Counted from the first letter of the stretch, positions 16,992 to 25,665 are shown. The stretch is DNA of 64,000 nt from Vannielia litorea (GCF_019801175.1 NZ_JAHVJR010000001.1:1736001-1800000); one strand, 5' to 3'. Numbers and translations are program-made. Notes: generated by a model not told the origin, from the letters alone.

Positions 16992-17018
16992 ATAGGATGT
17001 GCAACACGCCTATCCTAT
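16992..17018. repeat. 7-bp inverted repeat after the Clp-N-TIR gene
   Basis: ATAGGAT (16992-16998) and ATCCTAT (17012-17018) are exact reverse complements separated by 13 bases, in the gap between the Clp-N-TIR stop and the SGNH gene. There is no T-run, so it is not a canonical terminator; it may be an operator or island-edge remnant. Confidence 0.35.
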
Positions 17019-17130
17019 CAAATTCACAGTTCCCGCGGCTTTACTAACGCTCTGCGTGAGCATTTGCGCAGAATCCCCACCCCGCCCCCCCAACCTTGCC
17101 CCCTCCCCCCACAACCCTACCTCCCCCAGC

Positions 17131-17775
17131 ATGACCCGCTGGCTCCTCCTCCCGCTTCTCCTCCTCGCCGCCTGCGCCCCCGGCGTGCCTGACAACGCCC
17201 GCATCGTCGTCGCGGGCGACTCCGTCATGGCCTGGAACCGCGGCAGCGGCGCTTCCGTCGCCCGCGCCTTGCAGGCCCGTCTCGGGGAGCCCGTGGGCGA
17301 TGTCTCCCTGCCCCTCGCCCGTGTCGCCGGCGGCAGCGGGTCGCTCAACATCCCCACCCAGCTCAGCGGTGTCAGCGCCCCTTGGGTCGTGCTGAACGGC
17401 GGGGCCAATGACATCAGCGCCAGTTGCGATTGCACCCGTTGCGGCCCTGTGCTCGAGCGGCTGATCTCCACCGATGGCCGTCGCGGCGCGATCCCGGCTC
17501 TCGTGGCCTCCCTCCGGCAGCGCGGCTCCCGCGTTGTCTGGGCCGATTACTACACCTCGCCCCGCTTCGCCGGCACCGCCTGCGTCGCCCCCTACCGCGA
17601 GCTGGAATCCCGCCTTGGCCGCATGGCCGCCCGCGACGCGGGCGTCTCGCTCGTCGACATGGACGATGTCTTCAGCCCCGCCGACCTCTCGCTCTTCGCC
17701 GCCGACCGGACCCATCCCTCCCCCAAGGGCTCCGCCCGCATCGCCGCCCTCGTCGCCCCCTTGCTACAGCGCTAA
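17131..17775 (+). CDS. SGNH/GDSL-family hydrolase lipoprotein
   Basis: Predicted envelope esterase or acyl-hydrolase of 214 residues. A lipoprotein signal ends LLAAC (Cys15). The SGNH blocks are visible: VVAGDSVMAWN with nucleophile Ser31, NGGAND (block III Asn) and DRTHPSPKG (block V Asp/His). Cysteines in ASCDCTRC and GTACV may form disulfides. The start at 17131 was chosen because the signal peptide begins there; the longer frame to 16999 reads into AT-rich intergenic DNA. Substrate unknown. Convergent with nrdJ. Confidence 0.85.
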   Translation: MTRWLLLPLLLLAACAPGVPDNARIVVAGDSVMAWNRGSGASVARALQARLGEPVGDVSLPLARVAGGSGSLNIPTQLSGVSAPWVVLNGGANDISASCDCTRCGPVLERLISTDGRRGAIPALVASLRQRGSRVVWADYYTSPRFAGTACVAPYRELESRLGRMAARDAGVSLVDMDDVFSPADLSLFAADRTHPSPKGSARIAALVAPLLQR

Positions 17776-17828
17776 GCCGATCCGCCCGCGCGGGGCCTTA
17801 ACCTCTCGGCGTTTTGCATTTTTGTCGT

Positions 17829-17876
17829 ATGCATGGAATGTGCATCGCTTGTGCATCCCACGAAATAACGGTTAAC
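17829..17876. repeat. GCAT array with 11-bp period, copy 1 (3 units)
   Basis: GCAT cores begin at 17831, 17842 and 17853, exactly 11 bp apart; the last two are TGTGCAT. Thirteen bases after the last core comes GGTTAACGC. The same layout, with four cores and the same 13-base gap to GGTTAACGC, recurs at 53967-54027. Function unknown. Confidence 0.6.
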
Positions 17877-17960
17877 GCCCAAACCACCCCATTGGTCTTG
17901 CATTTTTGCAAAACCCCTCCCGAAGTCCCGGTCGCCGCCTTACCGTCCTGAAATCGCAAA

Positions 17961-17984
17961 GAAAAAGGGGGGCCGAGGCCCCCC
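17961..17984 (-). terminator. Probable terminator of nrdJ
   Basis: On the minus strand GGGGGGC pairs with GCCCCCC around a 4-base loop, followed by TTTTTCTTTG. It lies 130 bases after the nrdJ stop. The T-tract resembles that of the terminator at 4275-4304. Confidence 0.7.
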
Positions 17985-18113
17985 AGTTTCGCCGTTCAGG
18001 CTCATCGTTGTTACCGCCCGGTTTATTTGCCTGCGGCCTGAACTGCGCCAGGGGCGAGCGCACCCGCCCCGGAATTTTTTAACCCGAAATCAGTGGGTTA
18101 TACCTTACCCTGC

Positions 18114-21100
18114 TCAGCTGCACCCGGAGGTGCCGCCGCAGGTGTTGCACTTCATGCAGGTGCCGTTGCGGACCAGCGTGTAGTTGCCGCACTCCCCGCA
18201 GGCCTCGCCCTCGTAACCCTGCATCTTGGCCTTCGCCCGAGCATCCAACCCGTTGGAAACGCTCGCAACTTCCGGCACCAGCGTTTCCAGCGCCACCGCC
18301 GGATCCACGCTCGCATCCAGCGCCACGGCCCCGGCAACATCGCCGCCCAGCCCGCCTTGCAGCACCACCAGATCGGAGGGCAGCCGCTTGCGGAGATAAC
18401 CCGAGGAGGAGATTTGCTTCAGCACTTCCAAGGACTTGGACGCCGCGCTCTCGCTCACCGGCGACACGTTGGAAACCCCCTCTTCCTCGCCCCGGCCCAA
18501 ATCGTCAAAGGCCGCGCCTTCCGGCTTCACATGGGCCAGATCCGTCCGGTCGAGGTAGCTCACCGCCAGCTCGCGGAAGATGTAATCGAGGATCGAGGTC
18601 GCATTCTTGATGCTGTCGTTCCCCTGCACCATCCCGGCCGGCTCGAACTTGGTGAAGGTGAAGGCGTCCACGAACTCCTCCAGCGGCACCCCGTATTGCA
18701 GGCCAACCGACACCGCGATGGCGAAGTTGTTCATCATCGCCCGGAAGCCAGCGCCTTCCTTGTGCATGTCGATGAAGAGCTCGCCGAGCTTGCCATCTTC
18801 ATACTCGCCGGTGCGCAGGTACACCTTGTGCCCACCCACAACCGCCTTCTGGGTATATCCCTTGCGGCGGTGCGGCAGCTTGGTCCGGGCCGCGCGCACG
18901 ACCTCTTTGACCACCACCTTCTCGATGATCTTCTCGGCCAGAACCACGGCCTTCTCGGAGGGCGCGCCGCTTTCCAGCACCTCCTGCGCCTCCTCGTCAT
19001 CCTCCACCAGCGCAGCCGCGAGAGGCTGCGAGAGCTTGGAGCCGTCGCGATAGAGCGCGTTCGCCTTGATCCCCATCTGCCAGCTGCGCTCGTAGGCGGC
19101 CTGGCAATCCTCGATGGTGGCGTCGTTCGGCATGTTAATGGTTTTCGAAATCGCGCCTGAGATAAAGCTCTGGGCGGCGGCCATCATGTCGATGTGCGAA
19201 TTCACCGAGAGGAACCGCTTGCCCTTCTTGCCGCAGGGGTTGGCGCAATCGAAGACGTTCAGATGCTCTTCCTTCAGGTGCGGTGCACCCTCCAGCGTCA
19301 TCGTCCCGCAAACGTGGTCGTTGGCCGCCTCGATCTGCGCCTTGGTGAAGCCCAGAGAGGAGAGCAGGTCAAAGCCCGGGTCGTTCAGCTTTTCGGCCGG
19401 GATGCCCAGAACCTCGGTGCAGAACTCTTCGCCCAGCGTCCACTGGTTGAAGACGAAACGGATGTCGAAGGCCGAGGCCAGCGCCTTTTCGACCTTGTCG
19501 ATCTCCGCCTGCCCAAAGCCGTGGCCCACCAGCGCGGTGTGGTTGATGCCGGGCGCATTGCCAAGGGAGCCGTGGCCCACCGCGTAGGCGATGATCTCAC
19601 CGATCTGCGCCTCGCCGTAGCCCAGCTTCTTCAGCGCCGCCGGAACCGAGCGGTTGATGATCTTGAAGTAGCCGCCACCCGCGAGCTTCTTGAACTTCAC
19701 CAGAGCGAAGTCGGGCTCGATGCCGGTGGTGTCGCAGTCCATCACAAGGCCGATGGTGCCGGTCGGGGCAATCACCGAAACCTGCGCGTTGCGGTAGCCG
19801 TTCTTCTCGCCGAGGCTCAGCGCCTCGTCCCAAGCTTCCTTGGCCAGCGCCACGAGGTCGCTATCGGGGCAACCGGCGTGGTCCAGCGCAACCGGGTTCA
19901 CATTCATCACCTCGTAGCCCTTGGTCTCGCCATGGGCCGCGCGGCGGTGGTTGCGGATCACGCGGAGCATGTGCTCGGCGTTCTTGGCATAACCGGGGAA
20001 GGCGCCCAGCTCACCGGCCATCTCGGCAGAGGTGGCATAGGAGATGCCGGTCATGATCGCGGTCAGCGCGCCACCCAGCGCCCGGCCCTCGCGGCTGTCG
20101 TAGCCGAGGCCGAGGTTCATCAGCAGGCCGCCGATGTTGGCGTAGCCCAGCCCCAGCGTGCGGAAGTCGTAGCTGCGCTGCGCGATCTCCTTGGAGGGGA
20201 ACTGCGCCATCATCACGCTGATCTCCAGCGTCACGGTCCAGAGCCGCGTGGCGTGCACATAGTCCTCGGCCTGAAACTTGCCGTCCTTCAGGAAGGTCAG
20301 CAGGTTCATCGAGGCCAGGTTACAGGCCGTGTCGTCGAGGAACATGTATTCCGAGCAGGGGTTCGAGCCCCGGATCGCGCCATCTTCCGGGCAGGTGTGC
20401 CATGCGTTCACGGTGTCATGATACTGGATGCCCGGGTCGGCGCAGGCCCATGCGGCGTGGCCGATGTCTTCCCAAAGCTCGCGGGCCGAGATGGTCTTCG
20501 ACACCTTGCCATCGGTCCGGTTCACCAGCTCCCACGGCAGGTCGTCCTTCACCGCCTTCAGGAAGGCATCGGTGACGCGAACCGAGTTGTTGGAGTTCTG
20601 GCCGGAGACGGTCGCATAGGCCTCAGAGTCCCAATCGGTGTCATAGGTCGGAAACTCGATCGAGGCGTAGCCCTGCCGCGCGTAATCCAGCACGCGCTTG
20701 ATGTAGGTCTCGGGAATACGCGCCTTCTTGGCGTCCTTCACCGCGCCCTTCAGCGCGTCGTTCGCGTTCGGGTCATAGGCGCCATCCTCGGAGCCGTCGA
20801 AGGCGCGGATCGCGGAGAAGATCGCGTTCAGCTTCTCCTCGTGCATCTTGGAGCCGGCGACGAGGCTCGCCACCTTCTGCTCTTCCTTCACCTTCCAGTT
20901 GACGTATTCCTGAATGTCCGGGTGGTCGGCGTCCACGATCACCATCTTCGCCGCCCGGCGGGTGGTGCCGCCCGACTTGATCGCACCGGCAGCGCGATCG
21001 CCAATCTTGAGGAACCCCATCAGGCCGGAGGACTTGCCCCCGCCCGACAGAGCCTCGCCCTCGGCACGCAGGGAGGAAAAGTTCGTGCCGGTGCCAGAGC

Positions 21101-21782
21101 CGTATTTGAAGAGCCGCGCCTCACGGACCCAGAGATCCATGATGCCGCCATCGTTCACAAGGTCATCGCTGACCGACTGGATGAAGCAGGCGTGCGGCTG
21201 CGGGTGCTCGTAGGAAGACTTGGACTTGGTCAGCTTGCCCGACTTGTAATCCACGTAGTGGTGGCCCTGCGCCGGGCCGTCGATGCCATAGGCCCAGTGC
21301 AGGCCGGTGTTGAACCACTGCGGCGAGTTCGGCGCGGCGCGCTGGGTCGCCAGCATGTGGCGCATCTCGTCGTAATAGGCCTTGGCGTCGGCCTCGGTAG
21401 TAAAGTAGCCGCCCTTCCAGCCCCAGTAGGCCCATGCGCCGGCCAGACGGTCGAACACCTGCTTGGCCGAGGTCTCGCCGCCGGTGCGCTCGTCTTCGGG
21501 CAGCTCTTTCAGCGCGGCCTCATCGGGCACCGAGCGCCACAGGAACTCCGGCACGCCCTTTTCCTTCACCTTCTTGAGGCGGGCGGGCACACCGGCTTTA
21601 CGGAAGTACTTCTGCGCGATCACATCCGAGGCCACCTGGCTCCAGGAGCTGGGCACTTCGAGGTTGTCGAGCTTGAAAACGACAGAGCCGTCAGGGTTGC
21701 GGATTTCAGACGTGGTGGTGGTAAACTCCAGCCCGCCGTACGCTGCGCCTTTGGACGTGGTGAACTTCCGTTCAATCTTCAT
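18114..21782 (-). CDS. nrdJ: Adenosylcobalamin-dependent ribonucleoside-diphosphate reductase (class II)
   Basis: Reduces ribonucleotides to deoxyribonucleotides using vitamin B12, giving oxygen-independent dNTP supply. It is 1222 residues, the usual size of alphaproteobacterial NrdJ. The catalytic region includes GSGTGTNFSSLRAEGE and NPCSEYMFLDDTACNLASMN. The C-terminus carries zinc-ribbon cysteines ECGNYTLVRNGTCMKCNTCG. The ATG at 21782 was preferred over GTG at 21788 because AAGAGG then sits about 9 bases upstream. There is no intein. An ~850-base leader with NrdR-box-like palindromes lies upstream, so NrdR control is likely. Confidence 0.96.
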   Translation of the reverse strand: MKIERKFTTSKGAAYGGLEFTTTTSEIRNPDGSVVFKLDNLEVPSSWSQVASDVIAQKYFRKAGVPARLKKVKEKGVPEFLWRSVPDEAALKELPEDERTGGETSAKQVFDRLAGAWAYWGWKGGYFTTEADAKAYYDEMRHMLATQRAAPNSPQWFNTGLHWAYGIDGPAQGHHYVDYKSGKLTKSKSSYEHPQPHACFIQSVSDDLVNDGGIMDLWVREARLFKYGSGTGTNFSSLRAEGEALSGGGKSSGLMGFLKIGDRAAGAIKSGGTTRRAAKMVIVDADHPDIQEYVNWKVKEEQKVASLVAGSKMHEEKLNAIFSAIRAFDGSEDGAYDPNANDALKGAVKDAKKARIPETYIKRVLDYARQGYASIEFPTYDTDWDSEAYATVSGQNSNNSVRVTDAFLKAVKDDLPWELVNRTDGKVSKTISARELWEDIGHAAWACADPGIQYHDTVNAWHTCPEDGAIRGSNPCSEYMFLDDTACNLASMNLLTFLKDGKFQAEDYVHATRLWTVTLEISVMMAQFPSKEIAQRSYDFRTLGLGYANIGGLLMNLGLGYDSREGRALGGALTAIMTGISYATSAEMAGELGAFPGYAKNAEHMLRVIRNHRRAAHGETKGYEVMNVNPVALDHAGCPDSDLVALAKEAWDEALSLGEKNGYRNAQVSVIAPTGTIGLVMDCDTTGIEPDFALVKFKKLAGGGYFKIINRSVPAALKKLGYGEAQIGEIIAYAVGHGSLGNAPGINHTALVGHGFGQAEIDKVEKALASAFDIRFVFNQWTLGEEFCTEVLGIPAEKLNDPGFDLLSSLGFTKAQIEAANDHVCGTMTLEGAPHLKEEHLNVFDCANPCGKKGKRFLSVNSHIDMMAAAQSFISGAISKTINMPNDATIEDCQAAYERSWQMGIKANALYRDGSKLSQPLAAALVEDDEEAQEVLESGAPSEKAVVLAEKIIEKVVVKEVVRAARTKLPHRRKGYTQKAVVGGHKVYLRTGEYEDGKLGELFIDMHKEGAGFRAMMNNFAIAVSVGLQYGVPLEEFVDAFTFTKFEPAGMVQGNDSIKNATSILDYIFRELAVSYLDRTDLAHVKPEGAAFDDLGRGEEEGVSNVSPVSESAASKSLEVLKQISSSGYLRKRLPSDLVVLQGGLGGDVAGAVALDASVDPAVALETLVPEVASVSNGLDARAKAKMQGYEGEACGECGNYTLVRNGTCMKCNTCGGTSGCS

Positions 21783-22116
21783 GGTCACATGCCTCTTCTA
21801 CATTTGGCGCCTTGTTTTGGCGGCACCTGTCTGTTGCGTCCCGGCGCGGCTCGGCCACGCTCATTTACCCTGCCGATGGGGCGCAGGAGGCTCACCGCCG
21901 AACGCAGACGCTCGGTCGTGGCAGGCTGTGCGCGGCCTACCTCTCGGCTGATATGGTCTCGTGACCGTCCCTCTTGCGACCGTCCCGCCTGCCTCCGGTT
22001 GCCCGGGAGGCCGCGTGTGGTTTGGTCGAGTGGCAGAAGGCCGGGAGGCGCCGCTGCGCCCCATGTGTCCCCGGTATCCGGGTCGCCCCGGTATGCCCCC
22101 TGCCACCTCGCCCGTG

Positions 22117-22132
22117 CCCCAACATCTTGTGG
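22117..22132 (-). promoter_or_regulatory. NrdR-box-like palindrome A
   Basis: On the minus strand CCACAAGATGTTGGGG, a 16-mer with 6 of 8 palindromic positions matched, resembling the alphaproteobacterial NrdR box (CCACAAGATnTTGTGG style). It is about 335 bases upstream of nrdJ. Confidence 0.4.
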
Positions 22133-22283
22133 CGGCTCAGTCGGCCCCCACAAGAAACCCGATCGGGGTGCGAAGCGTCAACGCTAAAATCCGACCTATC
22201 CCGCAATCTTTTCTGTTGACGGATCGGCCATCCGCAGAATCCCCTCACAGCCGCGTGATTCACTCACACCCCGTAGAGGTTCA

Positions 22284-22299
22284 CCACAAGATGTAGAGG
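22284..22299 (+). promoter_or_regulatory. NrdR-box-like palindrome B
   Basis: CCACAAGATGTAGAGG, 5 of 8 palindromic positions, about 500 bases upstream of nrdJ. A weaker relative (ATACGAAATATGGTGG) starts 29 bases further on, near the helical spacing usual for paired NrdR boxes. Confidence 0.4.
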
Positions 22300-22502
22300 C
22301 GCGCGCCAAGTCATACGAAATATGGTGGTTTTTGCCCCGATCATGTCAGCCGACACGCCGCCTGTCCCCACGCTTCTCCACAGCCAGGCACCCCGCACCG
22401 CCCCCTGCCCGCCCCCCGGCCTACCAGTGCATCCCCGCCACAGTGGCAAGGCCCCGCCCAGCCCTTTTCCGGCCCCCTGCCCAAGATTTGGGCGAAGCTG
22501 AG

Positions 22503-22518
22503 ACACTAGATGTAGTGG
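22503..22518 (+). promoter_or_regulatory. NrdR-box-like palindrome C
   Basis: ACACTAGATGTAGTGG, 6 of 8 palindromic positions. Far from nrdJ (about 720 bases) and 119 bases downstream of the tRNA-Pro 3' end, so its target is unclear. Confidence 0.3.
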
Positions 22519-22636
22519 TATCCGCAAATCCGCTTTCGCAGTTTTTGCCCCTCCCCGGCCCGAATCCCGGCCCGGCAGAGCGGCCCCAACCGGGGTTTGC
22601 CCGCGTGAGGCGGCCCATATCTTGTGGTGGAGGTGG

Positions 22637-22713
22637 TGGTCGGGGCGGAGAGATTCGAACTCCCGACCCTCTGTTCCCAAAACAGATGCGCTACCAGGCT
22701 GCGCTACGCCCCG
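22637..22713 (-). tRNA. tRNA-Pro (anticodon UGG)
   Basis: Minus-strand cloverleaf of 77 bases. Acceptor CGGGGCG pairs with CGCCCCG. The D arm contains AGCCTGGTAGCGC, the anticodon stem is TCTGT/ACAGA with loop TTTGGGA giving anticodon TGG, and the T arm has GTTCGAATC. The discriminator A and the 3' CCA are encoded. UGG reads CCA and probably other proline codons. Confidence 0.96.
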
Positions 22714-22755
22714 ACGAGGCGCGGTTTAGCCTGTGCCGCGACCAAAGGAAAGGCC

Positions 22756-23328
22756 CTAGCTGCCCTCGCCGCCACAGGGCCACGCGGCGCCTGTGCCAAA
22801 GGCCGGATGCAGCATCTGCGCGCCCGGCCCGATGCCGAAAGCCTTCGCCAGCCCGCCGTTGATCTCCAGCACCGCAAGGATGCCGTCACCACCGGGAATC
22901 GGTGTCTCGTCATGGGGCACCGCGTTGGAGTGGACCTTTTGCACCACGCCCTGCGAATCTAGGAAGATCATGTCGAGCGGAATGAGCGTGTTGCGCATCC
23001 AGAAGCTCACGCGCCCCGCCCTCGGGTAGACAAAGAGCATCCCCGCCGAGCGGGCCATGCTCTCGCGGTGCATCAGCCCCTGCGCGCGCTCCTCGGAATC
23101 ATCGGCAATCTCCACCGAGAAGCGGGCCTGCCCGCCCTCCCAGCGCAGCCGCACCTCGCCGGGCTCGCAGCCCTCTACCCCGGGCACAAGCGCCGCCCCG
23201 GACCCATCGGGCATGGCGGCAAAGGGCGCCGTCTCTCGGGCGCCATCAAGGTCAAGCGCCCCGCCCTCCTGCGCCGCAAGCGTCGCAGGGGTGAGCGCCA
23301 GAACCGCCGCCACAATCAGACCGGGCAT
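22756..23328 (-). CDS. DUF192 family exported protein
   Basis: Protein of 190 residues with a signal peptide (MPGLIVAAVLALTPATLAAQ). The DUF192 domain reads FSVEIADDSEERAQGLMHRESM, MLFVYPRAGRVSFWMRNTLIP and LDMIFLDSQG. DUF192 proteins are small beta-barrel-like envelope proteins without a firm function. The ATG at 23328 was chosen because the signal starts there. It follows the cold-shock gene by 35 bases on the same strand, a pairing common in Rhodobacterales, and is probably co-transcribed. Confidence 0.88.
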   Translation of the reverse strand: MPGLIVAAVLALTPATLAAQEGGALDLDGARETAPFAAMPDGSGAALVPGVEGCEPGEVRLRWEGGQARFSVEIADDSEERAQGLMHRESMARSAGMLFVYPRAGRVSFWMRNTLIPLDMIFLDSQGVVQKVHSNAVPHDETPIPGGDGILAVLEINGGLAKAFGIGPGAQMLHPAFGTGAAWPCGGEGS

Positions 23329-23363
23329 GGAACGCCGCCGCTCAGGCCGCGCGCGCCATGCCC

Positions 23364-23903
23364 TCAGTCCTTCTTTTCCTTGAGCGCCGATTCCCATGAA
23401 AGCACCTGCGTTGCCATCCGTCCGCGTCGCCCTTCGACGACCTTCAGGCAGATTGCCTCGCCCGGTTGCAGGTCTGCAAGGCCGGAGCGCCGAAGCACTT
23501 CAATGTGAACGAAAATGTCCTCCGGGTGGCGGAAGACATTGGCAAAGCCAAAGCCCTTGCCCTTGTCGAACCACTTCACCCGTGCAGGTTCCATCGGCAG
23601 CGCGGCAAGCTCGTCTGGGTCGAGCGCGGCCACATCGTCCAGCGGCGGGGCATCGCCCGGCTCGGGCGGATCGATGGTGAACACCTCCACCGCCTGCTGG
23701 CCGCGATTGGTGTCCTGCACGCTGATCTCGATCCCGGCGCCGTCCGCAACGGAGCTCTGGCCGAAATTGCGCAGCACATTCGCATGAAGCAGAATATCCG
23801 GGCCGCCTTCGTCGGCGATGACAAAGCCAAAGCCCTTGGCCGGATCAAACCACTTCACACGTCCTCTGATCCGCTTTTCCGCTGTGTGTTCTTCTTCTTC
23901 CAT
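23364..23903 (-). CDS. Cold-shock protein with two CSD domains
   Basis: Protein of 179 residues with two cold-shock domains, each with the RNP1-like motif: GRVKWFDPAKGFGFVIA (about 14-30) and ARVKWFDKGKGFGFANV (about 107-123). An acidic linker (DDVAALDPDELAALP) joins them. It likely binds single-stranded RNA or DNA and acts as an RNA chaperone; double-CSD proteins are typical of alphaproteobacteria. First gene of a pair with the DUF192 gene. Confidence 0.92.
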   Translation of the reverse strand: MEEEEHTAEKRIRGRVKWFDPAKGFGFVIADEGGPDILLHANVLRNFGQSSVADGAGIEISVQDTNRGQQAVEVFTIDPPEPGDAPPLDDVAALDPDELAALPMEPARVKWFDKGKGFGFANVFRHPEDIFVHIEVLRRSGLADLQPGEAICLKVVEGRRGRMATQVLSWESALKEKKD

Positions 23904-24019
23904 TCCGGTTCAATTTTGTCCTCATGGCGCATGCCGAGCCATTGGCCCGCCAGACGCTCTGCCCCGACTAACAAGGGCATTCCCCTACCGCTTAAACAGT
24001 GCCTGCCGATCCGCGAGTG

Positions 24020-24628
24020 TTACGGATAGAGGCGCTGTACCTGCCAATCACGATCGGTCACGTCGGAACGCGTCCACCGGAAACGATCGTGAAGCCTGAA
24101 CGCCCCATCCGCCCAGAATTCGATCTCGAGTGGCAAGATACGAATTCCGCCCCAGAACGGAGGACGTTCGGGATTCTTCCCGTGCTGTGCTGTCACCTTC
24201 GCGACCTCGGCAATGAGCGTCGCACGCGATGACAGGGGCGTGCTTTGCCGCGAGGCCCAGGCGCCCAACCTGGATTTGAGAGACCGGGAGGCAAAATACG
24301 CATCGGCCTTCTGGCCGTCTTCCCGCTCAGTCACGCCCCTGACGCGGATCTGCCGCCGCAGGGACTTGGCATGCCAGACAAAGGCCGCCTTTCCGTTAAC
24401 GTCAATCTCTCGTGCCTTAGCGCTACCCCAGTTGGTATAAAAGAGAAAGCCGTGATCTTCGACTTCTTTCAGCAAAACCATGCGGGCATTGGGCAATCCC
24501 TCCGCGTCCACGGTCGAGAGCGCAATGGCGTTGGGGTCGTTGACTTCGCTCCCCTCCGCCTCCGCCAGCCACGCCCGCGCGATCGCAAAGGGGTCGTCCC
24601 CTGCAAAGAGTCCACTGCGTTCTGCCAT
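24020..24628 (-). CDS. pdxH: Pyridoxamine/pyridoxine 5'-phosphate oxidase PdxH
   Basis: FMN enzyme making pyridoxal 5'-phosphate, the last step of the pathway in which PdxA also acts. The 202 residues include NDPNAIALSTVDAEGLPNARMVLLK, FYTNWGSAKARE and the C-terminal RLHDRFRWTRS ending QRLYP. The ATG at 24628 was preferred because family members begin MADR/MAERxGxFAGDDPF and AGGAA lies upstream; the longer frame adds 17 residues. Divergent from fabI across about 200 bases that contain CTGTCC/GGACAG repeats. Confidence 0.95.
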   Translation of the reverse strand: MAERSGLFAGDDPFAIARAWLAEAEGSEVNDPNAIALSTVDAEGLPNARMVLLKEVEDHGFLFYTNWGSAKAREIDVNGKAAFVWHAKSLRRQIRVRGVTEREDGQKADAYFASRSLKSRLGAWASRQSTPLSSRATLIAEVAKVTAQHGKNPERPPFWGGIRILPLEIEFWADGAFRLHDRFRWTRSDVTDRDWQVQRLYP

Positions 24629-24682
24629 TGCCTGCCGTTCCTGATCCCGTGCGGAGTACGCCTCGGGTTGATGCTCCACAAC

Positions 24683-24709
24683 CTGTCCGTTTGGACAGAT
24701 TCACTGTCC
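24683..24709. promoter_or_regulatory. CTGTCC/GGACAG operator-like repeats between pdxH and fabI
   Basis: CTGTCC (24683-24688), GGACAG (24693-24698) and CTGTCC (24704-24709). The first two form a perfect inverted repeat around GTTT; the second and third form another around ATTCA. Alternating half-sites with 10-11 base centres in a divergent promoter region suggest a dimeric repressor site. The regulator is not identified. Confidence 0.45.
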
Positions 24710-24831
24710 TATCGTCGACATGCCGCTCGCAGTTGCATGTTTCGCGCACAGTCTTGCCCTGTTGCGCCAGCGCTTGCAACCTCGCCCCGGCTTGCCCTAA
24801 AGGGATCATGCAGAAAGCGACGGAGGGGTCG

Positions 24832-25656
24832 ATGACATCACAACTGATGGCAGGCAAGCGTGGGCTGATCATGGGGCTCGCCAATGACAAATCCATCGCC
24901 TGGGGCGTGGCCAAGGCGCTCGCCGATGCAGGCGCCGAACTGGCGCTGACCTATCAGGGCGATGCCTTCAAAAAGCGCGTCACCCCCCTGGCCGAGCAAC
25001 TCGGCTGCACCCTCATGGCCGATTGCGATGTGAGCAACACCGAGAGCGTCGACGCCGCCTTCGCCCAGATCGAAAAAGAGTGGGGCGGCCTCGACTTTTA
25101 CGTTCACGCCATCGGCTACTCCGACAAGAACGAGCTGCGCGGTCGCTATGTCGACACCTCGGTCGAGAACTTCCGCATGTCGATGGAAATCTCCGTCTAT
25201 TCCTTCACCGCCTGCACCGCGCGGGCCGAGAAGCTGATGAAGAACGGCGGCTCCTGCCTCACCCTCACCTACTACGGCGCCGAAAAGGTCATGCCGCATT
25301 ACAACGTGATGGGCGTGGCCAAGGCCGCGCTCGAGGCCTCCGTGCGCTATCTGGCCGAGGATCTCGGCAAGGACGGCATCCGCGTCAACGGCATTTCCGC
25401 CGGCCCGATCAAGACACTGGCCGCTTCCGGCATCGGCGATTTCCGCTACATCCTCAAATGGAACGAGCTGAACTCGCCGCTGCGCCGCAACGTGACCATC
25501 GACGATGTCGGCAAATCCGCGCTCTACCTGCTCTCCGATCTCGGCTCCGGCGTGACCGGCGAGATCCACCACGTCGACGCAGGCTACCACGCCGTCGGCA
25601 TGAAGGCGGTCGACGCCCCCGATATCGACGTGGTCACCAAGCGCAAGGACGGCTAG
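24832..25656 (+). CDS. fabI: Enoyl-[acyl-carrier-protein] reductase (NADH) FabI
   Basis: Last reduction of fatty-acid elongation. The 274-residue short-chain dehydrogenase has the FabI nucleotide motif GLIMGLANDKSIAWG (11-25), HAIGYSDKNEL and the Y-x6-K catalytic pair Y157/K164 (YNVMGVAK). The ATG at 24832 follows GGAGGGG by five bases; an alternative ATG 24 bases upstream (24808) lacks a good ribosome site. Monocistronic or leading the small unknown gene that follows after 9 bases. Confidence 0.95.
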   Translation: MTSQLMAGKRGLIMGLANDKSIAWGVAKALADAGAELALTYQGDAFKKRVTPLAEQLGCTLMADCDVSNTESVDAAFAQIEKEWGGLDFYVHAIGYSDKNELRGRYVDTSVENFRMSMEISVYSFTACTARAEKLMKNGGSCLTLTYYGAEKVMPHYNVMGVAKAALEASVRYLAEDLGKDGIRVNGISAGPIKTLAASGIGDFRYILKWNELNSPLRRNVTIDDVGKSALYLLSDLGSGVTGEIHHVDAGYHAVGMKAVDAPDIDVVTKRKDG

Positions 25657-25665
25657 GCCCGCCTC

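Larger units (their letters stand above)
17776..18113 (+). other. 338-base convergent gap between SGNH gene and nrdJ
   Basis: Holds no gene. It contains the GCAT-array repeat (17829-17876) and the nrdJ terminator (17961-17984). The last ~100 bases before the nrdJ stop show nothing recognisable. Confidence 0.6.
21783..22636 (-). other. Long (~850 bp) leader/intergenic region upstream of nrdJ
   Basis: No convincing gene. The half nearest nrdJ is very GC-rich and rich in short inverted repeats. The far half (about 22160-22330) is AT-richer and may contain the promoter. I looked for a cobalamin riboswitch because the enzyme needs B12, but no B12-box consensus is visible. Three palindromes resembling NrdR boxes are listed separately. 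Confidence 0.5.

Noticed and set aside
17798..18000. TTAACC...GGTTAA as terminal inverted repeats of a mobile element
   Set aside because: GTTAAC-type hexamers occur in several other intergenic regions here (for example before gltX and the L,D-transpeptidase), and left-hand spacing differs between the two GCAT arrays, so only the array plus right-hand GGTTAACGC is treated as shared.
21783..22160. Possible cobalamin riboswitch upstream of B12-dependent nrdJ
   Set aside because: The GC-rich leader has a GCCACT-like stretch, but no B12-box consensus or the expected conserved core could be matched; a covariance-model search would decide.
19194..22187. Very long open frame opposite nrdJ
   Set aside because: Antisense shadow of a GC-rich gene: Arg/His/Gly-rich translation, no family resemblance, fully inside nrdJ.
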